In this document: one piece after another, positions 10,112 to 19,291 of the stretch
Numbering within the stretch: the stretch's first letter is position 1
Layout of the letters: each line of letters starts with the position of its first letter
Assembly: GCA_036495525.1 (NCBI GenBank)
Contig: DASXMR010000047.1
Coordinates: 1-63,104 of the forward strand
DNA: 63,104 nt
Reading direction: 5' to 3'
Source of the DNA: DASXMR01 sp036495525
GTDB taxonomy: Bacteria; Actinomycetota; Actinomycetes; Streptosporangiales; Streptosporangiaceae
Translations under genes and position numbers: made by a program
The notes under the pieces: generated by a model
Seen by the model: only the letters and a program-made list of their open reading frames with translations
Told to the model about the DNA's origin: nothing
The model's database searches: none

Positions 10112-11056
10112 ATGACTTTGACCCAGCTCAACGCGTTCGTCCTGGTGGCCAGGCTTGGCTCGGTGACCGCGGCGGCCAACGCGCTGGGCGTCAGCGAGCC
10201 TGCTGTGTCGCAGGCGCTGGCCGCGCTGCGCCAGCACCTGGGCGACCAGCTGGTGAGCCGCGGGCCGGCCGGCATGACGCTGACCGCCGGCGGGTCCCGG
10301 CTGCTGGCCACCGCGTCCCAGATCGTCGTGCTCGGCGCCGAGGCGCACGCCGCGGTCCGGGCCGCTCAGGGCGCGCCTGAGCAGATGCGGGTGGTCGCGA
10401 CCTCGACCCTGGCCGAGTTCGTGATCAGCCCGCTGATGGACGCGTTCAGCAAGCGGGCTGGCTCGGTGGAAGTCTCGGCCGGTGTCGCGGCGACGGGCGA
10501 GATGGCGGTGCTGGTCGGCAACCGGCTCGCGGACGTGGCGATCGGCCCTGAGGTGGCCCGCGACCCGGCGCTGCCGGTGGTCAGCGAGCCGATCTTCCGG
10601 TACCGCCTGGTGGTCGTCAGCGCCGGGCACTCGCGGCCGCCGGGCGCCGCCGCGCAGTGGCGCTGGCTGGTCGACCCGTCGGGCACCGACCCGGGCAGCG
10701 ACACCGGCCAGCTGCTGCGCGCGCTGCGGGTGCCGGAGAGCCGGATCTCGGTCTACCCCAACCAGACGGCGGCCTGGGCCGCTGCGGCTGACGGCGGCGG
10801 CGTCGCGCCCGCCGTGGAGCACCTGGTGACCCAGCAGCTGCGGCGCGGTGAGCTGGCGCTGGTCGACCTGCCCGGTGCTCCCGTGGACTCGACCTGGCAC
10901 GCCACCCTGCTTGAGCGGCAGCACCGCAGCACCGCGGCCAGCTCGCTGCGGCGGTTCCTGACCACCCCCGAGGCCATGCAGCTGATGCGGGCACCGGCCG
11001 CTGGCGTGCCGCCATCCCGGTTCCGGCCGCCGGTGTACGTGACGATCTGGAGCTGA
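10112..11056 (+). CDS. LysR-family regulator between the two cox gene sets
   Basis: 314 residues. The N-terminal helix-turn-helix reads TQLNAFVLVARLGSVTAAA and SEPAVSQALAALRQHL, typical LysR. The C-terminal substrate-binding domain is recognisable but divergent, with Ala-rich helices. ATG at 10112 is preferred over a start 42 bp upstream because the HTH begins at the next residues. A GATAAT hexamer lies only 10 bp before the ATG, so the mRNA may be almost leaderless. It lies between the divergent coxM1 operon and the coxM2 operon and is the natural candidate to control both. The effector is unknown; known CODH regulators in other bacteria include heme proteins, which this is not. Confidence 0.88.
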   Translation: MTLTQLNAFVLVARLGSVTAAANALGVSEPAVSQALAALRQHLGDQLVSRGPAGMTLTAGGSRLLATASQIVVLGAEAHAAVRAAQGAPEQMRVVATSTLAEFVISPLMDAFSKRAGSVEVSAGVAATGEMAVLVGNRLADVAIGPEVARDPALPVVSEPIFRYRLVVVSAGHSRPPGAAAQWRWLVDPSGTDPGSDTGQLLRALRVPESRISVYPNQTAAWAAAADGGGVAPAVEHLVTQQLRRGELALVDLPGAPVDSTWHATLLERQHRSTAASSLRRFLTTPEAMQLMRAPAAGVPPSRFRPPVYVTIWS

Positions 11057-11118
11057 GTCCGGCCGGCCAGCCTGGTCTTTCCGGCAAAGCACCGCTTAAC
11101 CACCCCTGACTGGCGTCT

Positions 11119-11132
11119 TAAGCAAGAGCTTA
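11119..11132. promoter_or_regulatory. AT-rich inverted repeat upstream of the cox set 2 operon
   Basis: TAAGC-AAGA-GCTTA, 5-bp arms with a 4-bp spacer, lies 93 bp before the 99-aa gene that opens the set 2 operon. Such AT-rich sequence stands out in this GC-rich DNA. It could be a LysR site or part of the promoter. It does not share the sequence of the 10078-10096 palindrome, so a common regulator is not proven. Confidence 0.3.
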
Positions 11133-11224
11133 TTCGCGAGTTGCGGGTGCCGGCCGGCCGGCAGATCATGTGAATCGCACGCACGACGCGCCGACGGCGC
11201 CGTCCTGAGGCAGGAGCCTGCGCT

Positions 11225-11524
11225 ATGCGGATCGAGTCAGATGGCCACAGCCGGGGTAATCCGCGGCTGTTCGAACTGGTGGAGCACTCGCCGAAGACCG
11301 GCAAGAGCCCCACTGTCTGGGCCTGGCCTGAGCTGATGGACTACCTCAAGGTCGCCGCCCAGCCAGTATCCGGGCCCTGGCCGCCGCACCAGCAGCCGCG
11401 GCCCGACCCGGAGTACGACTCGATGCCGGTGGCGGTCGCCGACCCCGAGGCGATGCCGCGGCCCGGCCGCGGGGCACCGGCGGACGCGGAGGCGGCCAGC
11501 GACGGCGAGGACAGCGAGCGCTGA
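11225..11524 (+). CDS. Unknown 99-aa protein opening the cox set 2 operon
   Basis: I do not recognise a family. ATG at 11225 follows GGCAGGAG at good spacing, and the stop lies 38 bp before coxM2. Residues 1-45 look structured and contain a conserved-looking stretch, RLFELVEHSPKTGKSPTVWA; the C-terminal half is Pro-, Ala- and Asp-rich and probably disordered. There is no membrane segment and no cysteine. Its place as first gene of a CODH operon suggests an accessory or assembly role, but this is inference. Confidence 0.65.
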   Translation: MRIESDGHSRGNPRLFELVEHSPKTGKSPTVWAWPELMDYLKVAAQPVSGPWPPHQQPRPDPEYDSMPVAVADPEAMPRPGRGAPADAEAASDGEDSER

Positions 11525-11562
11525 CCCCGCTTCAGCCGCCCGCACTCCGACAGGAGGATCGA

Positions 11563-12444
11563 ATGTACCCAACTCGGTTCCGCTACGAGGCACCGCGCTC
11601 GCTGGAGGAGGCGATCAGCCTGCTGCAGCAGGGCGGTGACGAGGCGAAGGTGCTGGCCGGCGGCCAGAGCCTGGTCCCGCTGATGAAGCTGCGCTTCGCC
11701 GCGCCCGAGCTGGTGGTCGACATCAACAACCTGCCGGGGCTGGCGTACCACCACGCCGACCAGGACGGCACGCTGCGGGTAGGCGCGCTGTGCCGGCATG
11801 TTGACCTGGAGCGCTCGGAGCTGCTGCGCACCACCCAGCCGACGATGGCAGCTGCCGCGCCGCTGGTCGCCGACCCGATCGTGCGCAACCGCGGCACCCT
11901 GGTCGGCTCGCTCTGCCACGCCGACCCGCAGGGCGACTGGGCCTCGGTCGTGACGGCGCTTGGCGGCTCGGTGATCGCCCGCGGGCCGGGCGGCCTGCGC
12001 ACGATCCCGATGGCCTCCTTCGTCAGCGGGCCGTTCCAGAACGAGCTGGCGACCGACGAAATCGCCGTCGAGGCTGTCATCCCGGCCGCGCAGGGCACCA
12101 GATCGGGCGGCTACCTCAAGCTGGAGCGGCGGATCGGCGACTTCGCGACGGTCGGTGTCGCCGTCGCGGTGGAGACCTCCGGGGGCACCGTCACCAGGGC
12201 CGGGATCGCCCTGACCGGGGTCGGCGGGGCCACCATCAATGCGACCGAGGCGGCCGCTGCGCTGACCGGGCGGCCGCTGAGCGCCGAGTCGATCGAGGCG
12301 GCGGCCGGCCTGGCCGCGCAGGCTGCCAGGCCGAAGACCGACCACCGCGGCAGCGCGGAGTACAAGCGGCACATGGTGCGCACGTTCGTTACCCGCATCC
12401 TCAGCCGTCCCGGCACAGACCAGACCGCGGAAAGGGCTGCCTGA
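11563..12444 (+). CDS. coxM: CO dehydrogenase medium FAD subunit (set 2)
   Basis: 293 residues. FAD motif AGGQSLVPLMK near residues 37-47 and the second motif TLVGSLCHADP, where the usual TIGGS is TLVGS. ATG at 11563 behind AGGAGG. The stop is 1 bp from the coxS2 start, so translation is probably coupled. It shows clear but moderate similarity to the set 1 copy, so the sets look like old paralogues rather than a recent duplication. Confidence 0.93.
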   Translation: MYPTRFRYEAPRSLEEAISLLQQGGDEAKVLAGGQSLVPLMKLRFAAPELVVDINNLPGLAYHHADQDGTLRVGALCRHVDLERSELLRTTQPTMAAAAPLVADPIVRNRGTLVGSLCHADPQGDWASVVTALGGSVIARGPGGLRTIPMASFVSGPFQNELATDEIAVEAVIPAAQGTRSGGYLKLERRIGDFATVGVAVAVETSGGTVTRAGIALTGVGGATINATEAAAALTGRPLSAESIEAAAGLAAQAARPKTDHRGSAEYKRHMVRTFVTRILSRPGTDQTAERAA

Positions 12445-12445
12445 C

Positions 12446-12973
12446 ATGACGATGGTCTACGACGACCCGGGCGAGACCGCCGAGGGCGTGCCGATGCGCC
12501 GTATCAGCTTCCGGATCAACGGTGCCCGGAAGATAGCCGAGGTCGAGCCGCGGCTGCTGCTGGCGCACCTGATCCGCCGCGGCGCGGGGCTGACCGGTAC
12601 GCACATGGGATGCGACACCACCAACTGCGGCGCATGCACCGTGCTGGTCGACGGCGAGGCGGTGAAGTCCTGCACGATGCTGGCGGTGCAGGCGGATGGC
12701 CATGAGATCACCACGGTGGAAGGGCTCGCCTCTGCCAGCGAGCTGCACCCGCTGCAGGAGGGCTTCAAGGAGGAGCACGGGCTGCAGTGCGGGTTCTGCA
12801 CGCCGGGGATGATGCTGGCCGCCAAGGCACTGCTCGACCGCAACCCGGATCCCACCGAGGAAGACGTGCGCTGGGCGCTGTCCGGCAACCTGTGCCGGTG
12901 CACCGGCTACCAGAACATCGTGAAGTCGGTGCTGTGGGCCGCCGACAAGCTCAGGTCCCAGGCGGCTGGCTAG
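12446..12973 (+). CDS. coxS: CO dehydrogenase small [2Fe-2S] subunit (set 2)
   Basis: 175 residues with the two [2Fe-2S] clusters: GCDTTNCGACTVLVDG plus AVKSC for the N-terminal cluster, and CGFCTPGM with CRCTGYQNI for the C-terminal one. A 16-residue N-terminal extension precedes the family start; an internal ATG (MRRISFRINGA) at codon 17 would give a length closer to set 1. It transfers electrons from CoxL2 to CoxM2. Confidence 0.93.
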   Translation: MTMVYDDPGETAEGVPMRRISFRINGARKIAEVEPRLLLAHLIRRGAGLTGTHMGCDTTNCGACTVLVDGEAVKSCTMLAVQADGHEITTVEGLASASELHPLQEGFKEEHGLQCGFCTPGMMLAAKALLDRNPDPTEEDVRWALSGNLCRCTGYQNIVKSVLWAADKLRSQAAG

Positions 12974-13005
12974 CCCGCTGAGGCGAGGCAGATGAGAGGT
13001 TCGAC

Positions 13006-15396
<2,391 letters not shown>

Positions 15397-15410
15397 GGGA
15401 CCTGTTGCAG

Positions 15411-16409
15411 ATGGACGGATGGCAGATCCTCGAGCGGGCCAGGCAGCTGCGCGAGCGCGGTGAGGCGTTCGCGCTGGCCACCGTGGTCTGGCGGCAGGGC
15501 CCGTCGTCCGGCCAGCAGGGATCCCGCGCGATCATCACGGCCGGCGGGGAGCTGCACGGCTGGATCGGCGGTGCCTGCGCCGAGCCGGCCGTGATGCGCG
15601 AGGCCCGCGAGGTGATCGCCGAGGGAGCGCCGCGGCTGCTGCTGCTCGGCTCAGCCGGTCACTTCGGCGACGCGGTGCCCGAGGGCATGCACGTGGTGCC
15701 GATCGCCTGCCAGAGCGAAGGATCACTGGAGGTGTACATCGAGCCGGTCGTGCCGGAGCCGCACCTGATCGTGGTCGGCAAGTCGCCGATGGCACACGCG
15801 CTCGCCGAGATGGGGGCCGCGCTCGGCTGGCGCGCCGAGCTGATCGACGTCACGCAGTTCACCGCGGCGAACGCCGGCCGCCAGTCGATGGTCGTGGTGG
15901 CGACGCAGGGCCACGGTGACGAGGAGGCCGTCCAGCAGGCTGCCGTCGCCCGGCCCGCCTACCTCGGCCTGATCGGGTCGCGCAAGCGCGGCACCGCGGT
16001 GCTCGGCTACCTGGCCGAGCGCGGCGTCCCGGCCGGGCAGCTGGAGCGGGTCCGCGTTCCGGCCGGCCTGGACCTCGGTCACACCCCGCACCGCGAAATC
16101 GCCGTTGCGGTGCTCGCCGAGCTGGTGCAGTTGCGCGCCTCCGGCGTGATCGCGGCCGGGGCCGCCAGCCTGTCCGCCCCCCCTCCGGCCGGCGACGGCG
16201 CGCCGGCCGGGCAGGCTGGCGAGCCCGCCGCACCGGCAGGTCAGCCGGGTCAGGCCATCGACCCGGTCTGCGGCATGACCGTGACGGCTGACCGGGCCAG
16301 CCTGCCGCTTGAGTACCAGGGCACCACGTACTACTTCTGCCAGGCGGGCTGCCGCCGCGCATTCGAGTCCGATCCCGCCGCGTACCTCAGGAATGAGACC
16401 CGATGCTGA
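15411..16409 (+). CDS. coxF: CoxF/XdhC-type cofactor chaperone fused to a YHS metal domain
   Basis: 332 residues. Residues 1-245 are an XdhC/CoxF protein: N-terminal domain with GQQGSRAIITAGGELHGWIG and a conserved GGACAE, then the Rossmann-like C-terminal domain ending LGLIGSRKRGTAVL and HTPHREIAVAVLAEL. These proteins bind the molybdenum cofactor and prepare it for insertion. A Pro/Ala/Gly linker (about 250-281) leads to a YHS domain with DPVCGMTV (Cys287) and YYFCQAGCRRAF (Cys310, Cys314), the metal-binding pattern found in copper-handling proteins. The fusion could combine cofactor and copper delivery to CoxL. ATG at 15411 was chosen; a TTG 6 bp upstream is possible. The end overlaps coxG by 7 bp. 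Confidence 0.88.
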   Translation: MDGWQILERARQLRERGEAFALATVVWRQGPSSGQQGSRAIITAGGELHGWIGGACAEPAVMREAREVIAEGAPRLLLLGSAGHFGDAVPEGMHVVPIACQSEGSLEVYIEPVVPEPHLIVVGKSPMAHALAEMGAALGWRAELIDVTQFTAANAGRQSMVVVATQGHGDEEAVQQAAVARPAYLGLIGSRKRGTAVLGYLAERGVPAGQLERVRVPAGLDLGHTPHREIAVAVLAELVQLRASGVIAAGAASLSAPPPAGDGAPAGQAGEPAAPAGQPGQAIDPVCGMTVTADRASLPLEYQGTTYYFCQAGCRRAFESDPAAYLRNETRC

Positions 16410-16981
16410 TCAAGAACGACTTCGAGGTCGCCGAGCCGGTCGACCAGGTGTGGCACTTCTTCGATGACATCCCGCAGGTCGCGGCCTGCCTGCCGGGCGC
16501 GGAGCTGACTGAGGACCTGGGCGGTGACAACTACAAGGGCCGCGTCGCGGTCCGGATGGGCCCGGTGAAGCTGCAGTTCGCCGGCACCGCCCAGATAACC
16601 GAGCGGGACGAGGCGGCCAGGCGGGTGGTCGTGCACGCGGCCGGCGCTGACGAGAAAGGCCGCGGCCAGGCGAGCATGATCGTCACTGCCACGCTGGCTA
16701 GCGCTGGCCGGGGCACCAGGGTCGGGGTGGCCCAGGACCTGCAGCTGTCCGGCGCGGCGGCGCAGTACGGCCGCGGCATGATCTCGGACGTCACCGCGGT
16801 GCTGATGCGCGACTTCTCAGCGAACATGCAGCGGCGGATCGACGCCGCCGCGCGTGGCGAGACCGCCCAGCTGACCTCGGCCGCGCCGGCCAGCGGCCTG
16901 GCCGTCGGCATGCGGGCCGCGCTGATGGCGCTGCGCCGGGTGTTCCGCCGGTTCTTCGCTCCCTACCAGGCCGCGAGCTGA
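16403..16981 (+). CDS. coxG: CoxG, SRPBCC-domain CODH membrane and quinone partner
   Basis: 192 residues. Residues 1-150 are a SRPBCC/START-like fold of the CoxG family (DFEVAEPVDQVWHFFDDI, then VAACLPGAELTE, ending near VTAVLMRDFSANM). A flexible linker leads to a C-terminal amphipathic, Arg-rich helix (ALMALRRVFRRFFAPY) that probably binds the membrane. Recent work on mycobacterial CODH indicates that CoxG takes menaquinone from the membrane for the enzyme. It overlaps coxF by 7 bp and is followed 12 bp later by the first of five small membrane proteins. Confidence 0.9.
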   Translation: MLIKNDFEVAEPVDQVWHFFDDIPQVAACLPGAELTEDLGGDNYKGRVAVRMGPVKLQFAGTAQITERDEAARRVVVHAAGADEKGRGQASMIVTATLASAGRGTRVGVAQDLQLSGAAAQYGRGMISDVTAVLMRDFSANMQRRIDAAARGETAQLTSAAPASGLAVGMRAALMALRRVFRRFFAPYQAAS

Positions 16982-16993
16982 GGAGGCTAGGTC

Positions 16994-17248
16994 ATGGTCC
17001 TGTGGTGGATAGGCAACGCGCTGCTGCTGGTCGCGGTGCTCCCGGTCGTCATCTACCTGCTTAACCGGGTGCTCGCCGCGGTGGAGCGGATTCGCGGCGC
17101 CACCGACGACATCCTCAGCGGCGGAGTGGAGCTGGTTGGCGAGCTCAAGGGCGTGCCAGACGGCCTGGCGACCACCGACGCCACCGTCCACGAGGTCGCG
17201 GTCGGCGCCGTCCGGTACGCCGGCTCGGTCGCGAAGCTGCTCGGCTGA
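16994..17248 (+). CDS. Small single-pass membrane protein 1 of 5 (cox operon)
   Basis: 84 residues. A membrane helix spans about residues 4-25 (GNALLLVAVLPVVIYLLN), followed by a soluble helical part with AAVERIRGATDDIL and GVPDGLATTDATVHEV. ATG follows AGGAGG at 7-bp spacing, 12 bp after coxG. No known family is recognised. The stretch VPDGLATTDATVHEV aligns with VPDRLTSVNASLKPV in the next protein, so the two look paralogous. Likely topology is a short N-terminus, one helix and a cytoplasmic or periplasmic coil. A role in anchoring CODH or CoxG at the membrane is inferred from context only. Confidence 0.8.
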   Translation: MVLWWIGNALLLVAVLPVVIYLLNRVLAAVERIRGATDDILSGGVELVGELKGVPDGLATTDATVHEVAVGAVRYAGSVAKLLG

Positions 17249-17265
17249 GCAGGAAGGAGAACGTC

Positions 17266-17493
17266 ATGCCTGCTGCCGCCTGGGCAACCCTGATCATCGC
17301 GGCGCTCATCATCGCCATCACCGCGGTCGGCCTGCTGCGAGTGATCTTCCATCTGCGCGCGGTGCGCAAGACGCTGGTCGCCACGACCGGCGGCGTGCAG
17401 GCCGTCGCGCAGCTGACCAGCACCGTGCCCGACCGGCTGACGTCGGTCAACGCGAGCCTCAAGCCGGTTCGCGACTTCTGCGAGACGGTCTGA
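17266..17493 (+). CDS. Small single-pass membrane protein 2 of 5 (cox operon)
   Basis: 75 residues. Membrane helix at about 6-27 (ATLIIAALIIAITAVGLLRV), then a basic helix HLRAVRKTL and the segment VPDRLTSVNASLKPV that resembles protein 1. One cysteine near the C-terminus (DFCETV). ATG at 17266 behind AGGAAGGAGA. No recognised family. Own ribosome site, short gaps and the same strand place it firmly in the operon. Confidence 0.8.
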   Translation: MPAAAWATLIIAALIIAITAVGLLRVIFHLRAVRKTLVATTGGVQAVAQLTSTVPDRLTSVNASLKPVRDFCETV

Positions 17494-17514
17494 GCGGCCG
17501 GGGAGGCGAAGTAC

Positions 17515-17811
17515 ATGACACTAGCCCTGGCACACGCCGCGACCATGGTGTCGGCCGCCGGCACCACGCACAAGACCGGCTGGATCGTGGGCTACACCAT
17601 CGGCATCGTGATCGTGCTGGTCGTCGTCGCGCTGGTGGTCCCGATCCTGCTGCTGGCCCGGTCGATCGGCAACGAGGCGCCCAAGATCAATGACGCCCTG
17701 ACCGGTGCGGTGCACAACACCGCGCCGCTGGCAGCGCTGCGCACCACGATCGAGCACGCGACGATCATCATCGGCGGGCTGCAGCGCGGCCGCGCCAGGC
17801 TGGGAGGCTGA
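17515..17811 (+). CDS. Small single-pass membrane protein 3 of 5 (cox operon)
   Basis: 98 residues. A polar N-terminal stretch of about 20 residues precedes a strongly hydrophobic helix at about 23-48 (GYTIGIVIVLVVVALVVPIL), then a helical tail with ARSIGNEAPKINDAL and a basic end (QRGRARLGG). ATG at 17515 behind GGGAGGCGAAG. The very N-terminus could be read as a weak signal sequence. No family recognised; 2 bp separate it from gene 4. Confidence 0.8.
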   Translation: MTLALAHAATMVSAAGTTHKTGWIVGYTIGIVIVLVVVALVVPILLLARSIGNEAPKINDALTGAVHNTAPLAALRTTIEHATIIIGGLQRGRARLGG

Positions 17812-17813
17812 CG

Positions 17814-18104
17814 ATGCACACGCTGGCCCTGTCCTCGAGCGATCACACCCTGTGGGTGAGCGCGCTGATCGTCGGCGTGGTGGTGCTGGTCGCCGTCGTC
17901 GCCCTGCTCAGCCTGCTGATCTACCTGGTGCGGATCATCGACCGCCGGGTCCTGGCGGTGCGCGACACGCTCCGTGCCGCCGCCGCGAACACCGCTGACA
18001 CCACGCTGATCCCCCAGGTAGCCGACGGTGTCGAGGCCGTACTGCAGGAAGGCCTGCAGCACCACCTGTTCCTCGGCCGCGTCCTCGGGAAGGTGAAGTC
18101 ATGA
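17814..18104 (+). CDS. Small single-pass membrane protein 4 of 5 (cox operon)
   Basis: 96 residues. Membrane helix about 14-40 (SALIVGVVVLVAVVALLSLL and following IYLV), then a basic, helical segment RIIDRRVLAVRDTLRAAAAN and a tail ending GRVLGKVKS. ATG at 17814 behind GGGAGGCTG. The pattern helix-then-basic-coil is the same as in its four neighbours. Stop overlaps the next start as ATGA. No recognised family. Confidence 0.8.
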   Translation: MHTLALSSSDHTLWVSALIVGVVVLVAVVALLSLLIYLVRIIDRRVLAVRDTLRAAAANTADTTLIPQVADGVEAVLQEGLQHHLFLGRVLGKVKS

Positions 18105-18463
18105 CCGCGCTGGTCGTCCTCACGGTCATCGAGATCGTCGCGCTGATCGCCGGGCTGGCGTTCTACCTGTTCTGGGTGGGCACCCTGCTCAGCCGGATCG
18201 CGGGCAACCTCGAGGAGTGCGCCGGGATCGTGCGCACGATCGTCGGCCACGCCGCCCTGATCGAGCCTGGCGTGGAGCACATCAACCGCACCGGCGGGGT
18301 GGTGGCCGGCGCGCTGCCGCTGCTGTACGGGATGGCCGAGGAAATCGTTACCGACGTGACGCCGGCGCCAGAGCAGCCGGCCGAGCCCGAGCCCGCCAGG
18401 CCGGCCTCGGGCCGCCGCCGCTCACGCCTGCACGACGCCGTGGGGTTCGTCCCGCAGCGCTGA
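18101..18463 (+). CDS. Small single-pass membrane protein 5 of 5 (cox operon)
   Basis: 120 residues. Membrane helix about 3-28 (LVVLTVIEIVALIAGLAFYL), then a helical region (LLSRIAGNLEECAGIVRTIV, PGVEHINRTGGVVAGALPLL) and a Pro/Glu- then Arg-rich C-terminal tail. It overlaps gene 4 by 4 bp. It is the last gene of the plus-strand operon; a strong hairpin follows at 18482-18531. No recognised family. Confidence 0.8.
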   Translation: MTALVVLTVIEIVALIAGLAFYLFWVGTLLSRIAGNLEECAGIVRTIVGHAALIEPGVEHINRTGGVVAGALPLLYGMAEEIVTDVTPAPEQPAEPEPARPASGRRRSRLHDAVGFVPQR

Positions 18464-18481
18464 ACTCGCAGCCCCCCAGCT

Positions 18482-18531
18482 GGCTCGCCGTCGGCCTCGC
18501 CGATCCACCAAGGCCGGGCCGGCGGCGAGCC
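18482..18531. terminator. Hairpin between convergent cox operons
   Basis: Arms GGCTCGCCG (18482-18490) and CGGCGAGCC (18523-18531) pair perfectly over 9 bp. Inner CGGCC (18492-18496) can pair with GGCCG (18512-18516). There is no T run, as is common in GC-rich actinobacteria. Placed between two convergent gene ends, it could stop transcription from both sides. Confidence 0.55.
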
Positions 18532-18545
18532 CATGTCTGGCCCGT

Positions 18546-18989
18546 TCAGGCCGGCGGCGGCTGCTCCGGGCCGCGGCGGGCGACCGGCCGGGTAGTCGGC
18601 GCTGAATACTCGCCGATCCACTCGTCCTTCCAGGCCTGGTCGTATTGCTGCTCGTTGCACATCGGCTGGTAGACCGCGGTCAGCTCGCGGGCGATCTGCT
18701 CGCGGTGCGCCGGGCCGCCGCCGGGCACCTGGTAGGTGCAGATATAGACCTTCCACTTCGAGCCTGCCCGCTTCAGCCAGCACGCCGCCCGCGGATGCCG
18801 GAACGGGAAGCGCTCCGCTGACAGGTCGTCGCTGTGCCCGACGTAGATGACCGCGTAGCGGTCAGGCTTGGCTTCCGGTTCCGGCCTGTAAGCGATCGCG
18901 AACACGGCGGCGACCTGCGGCGGTGTCCAGCCGCCGAGCAGCCGCGGCCCCTCGAACGGGTATCCGGCCAGCGAGCCGAGCCTGATCAT
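18546..18989 (-). CDS. GIY-YIG-like small protein after coxDE set 2
   Basis: 147 residues. A central region resembles the GIY-YIG nuclease fold: YAVIYVGHSDDLS where GIY and YIG motifs lie, FRHPRAACW, and EQIARELTAVYQPMCNE at the position of the metal-binding Glu helix. The first motif is degraded (YAV), so nuclease activity is doubtful. It overlaps the upstream 96-aa gene as ATGA and is the last gene of the minus-strand operon with coxD2 and coxE2. The C-terminal tail is Pro/Arg-rich. The fold call is moderate; the role is unknown. Confidence 0.7.
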   Translation of the reverse strand: MIRLGSLAGYPFEGPRLLGGWTPPQVAAVFAIAYRPEPEAKPDRYAVIYVGHSDDLSAERFPFRHPRAACWLKRAGSKWKVYICTYQVPGGGPAHREQIARELTAVYQPMCNEQQYDQAWKDEWIGEYSAPTTRPVARRGPEQPPPA

Positions 18990-19276
18990 TCCGCCGGGCC
19001 CTCCTCGTCCTCGCTGACCGCCTCGGCCCGGATGACCGGGCCGGCCGGCAGCCCGGCTGCCGCCGCCGCCCTGGCAAACTCGGCGCTGGCCAGCTCGACC
19101 GCCTGCTCGCGGCTGTCCGCCTGCACGACCAGCTGCGCGCCGTAGCGGGTGGTGCCGATGCCGGTGGCAATGCCGTCATGCGCCGCTACCGCGTCAGCCA
19201 GCTCGACGATCTGCTCCCTGGACAGCACCCGATCAGCCTCGGCTTCGATGCCCACGCTCCATCTCACCCAGCGCAC
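18986..19276 (-). CDS. Unknown 96-aa protein after coxE2
   Basis: Function unknown. Residues 1-80 look like a compact alpha/beta domain: VGIEAEADRVLSREQIVELA, then GTTRYGAQLVVQADSREQAV and AAGLPAGPVIRAEAV. The pattern (two strands and two helices, ending in an acidic tail) recalls small actinobacterial proteins without assigned function. GTG at 19276 follows GGGAGAGGGA; 15 bp separate it from coxE2 and it overlaps the GIY-YIG-like gene by 4 bp. Confidence 0.7.
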   Translation of the reverse strand: MRWVRWSVGIEAEADRVLSREQIVELADAVAAHDGIATGIGTTRYGAQLVVQADSREQAVELASAEFARAAAAAGLPAGPVIRAEAVSEDEEGPAE

Positions 19277-19291
19277 TCCCTCTCCCGGCAG

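Noticed and set aside
11237..12447. Long open frames on the minus strand across coxM2
   Set aside because: They are antisense shadows of a GC-rich coding region; the plus strand carries the CODH family motifs.
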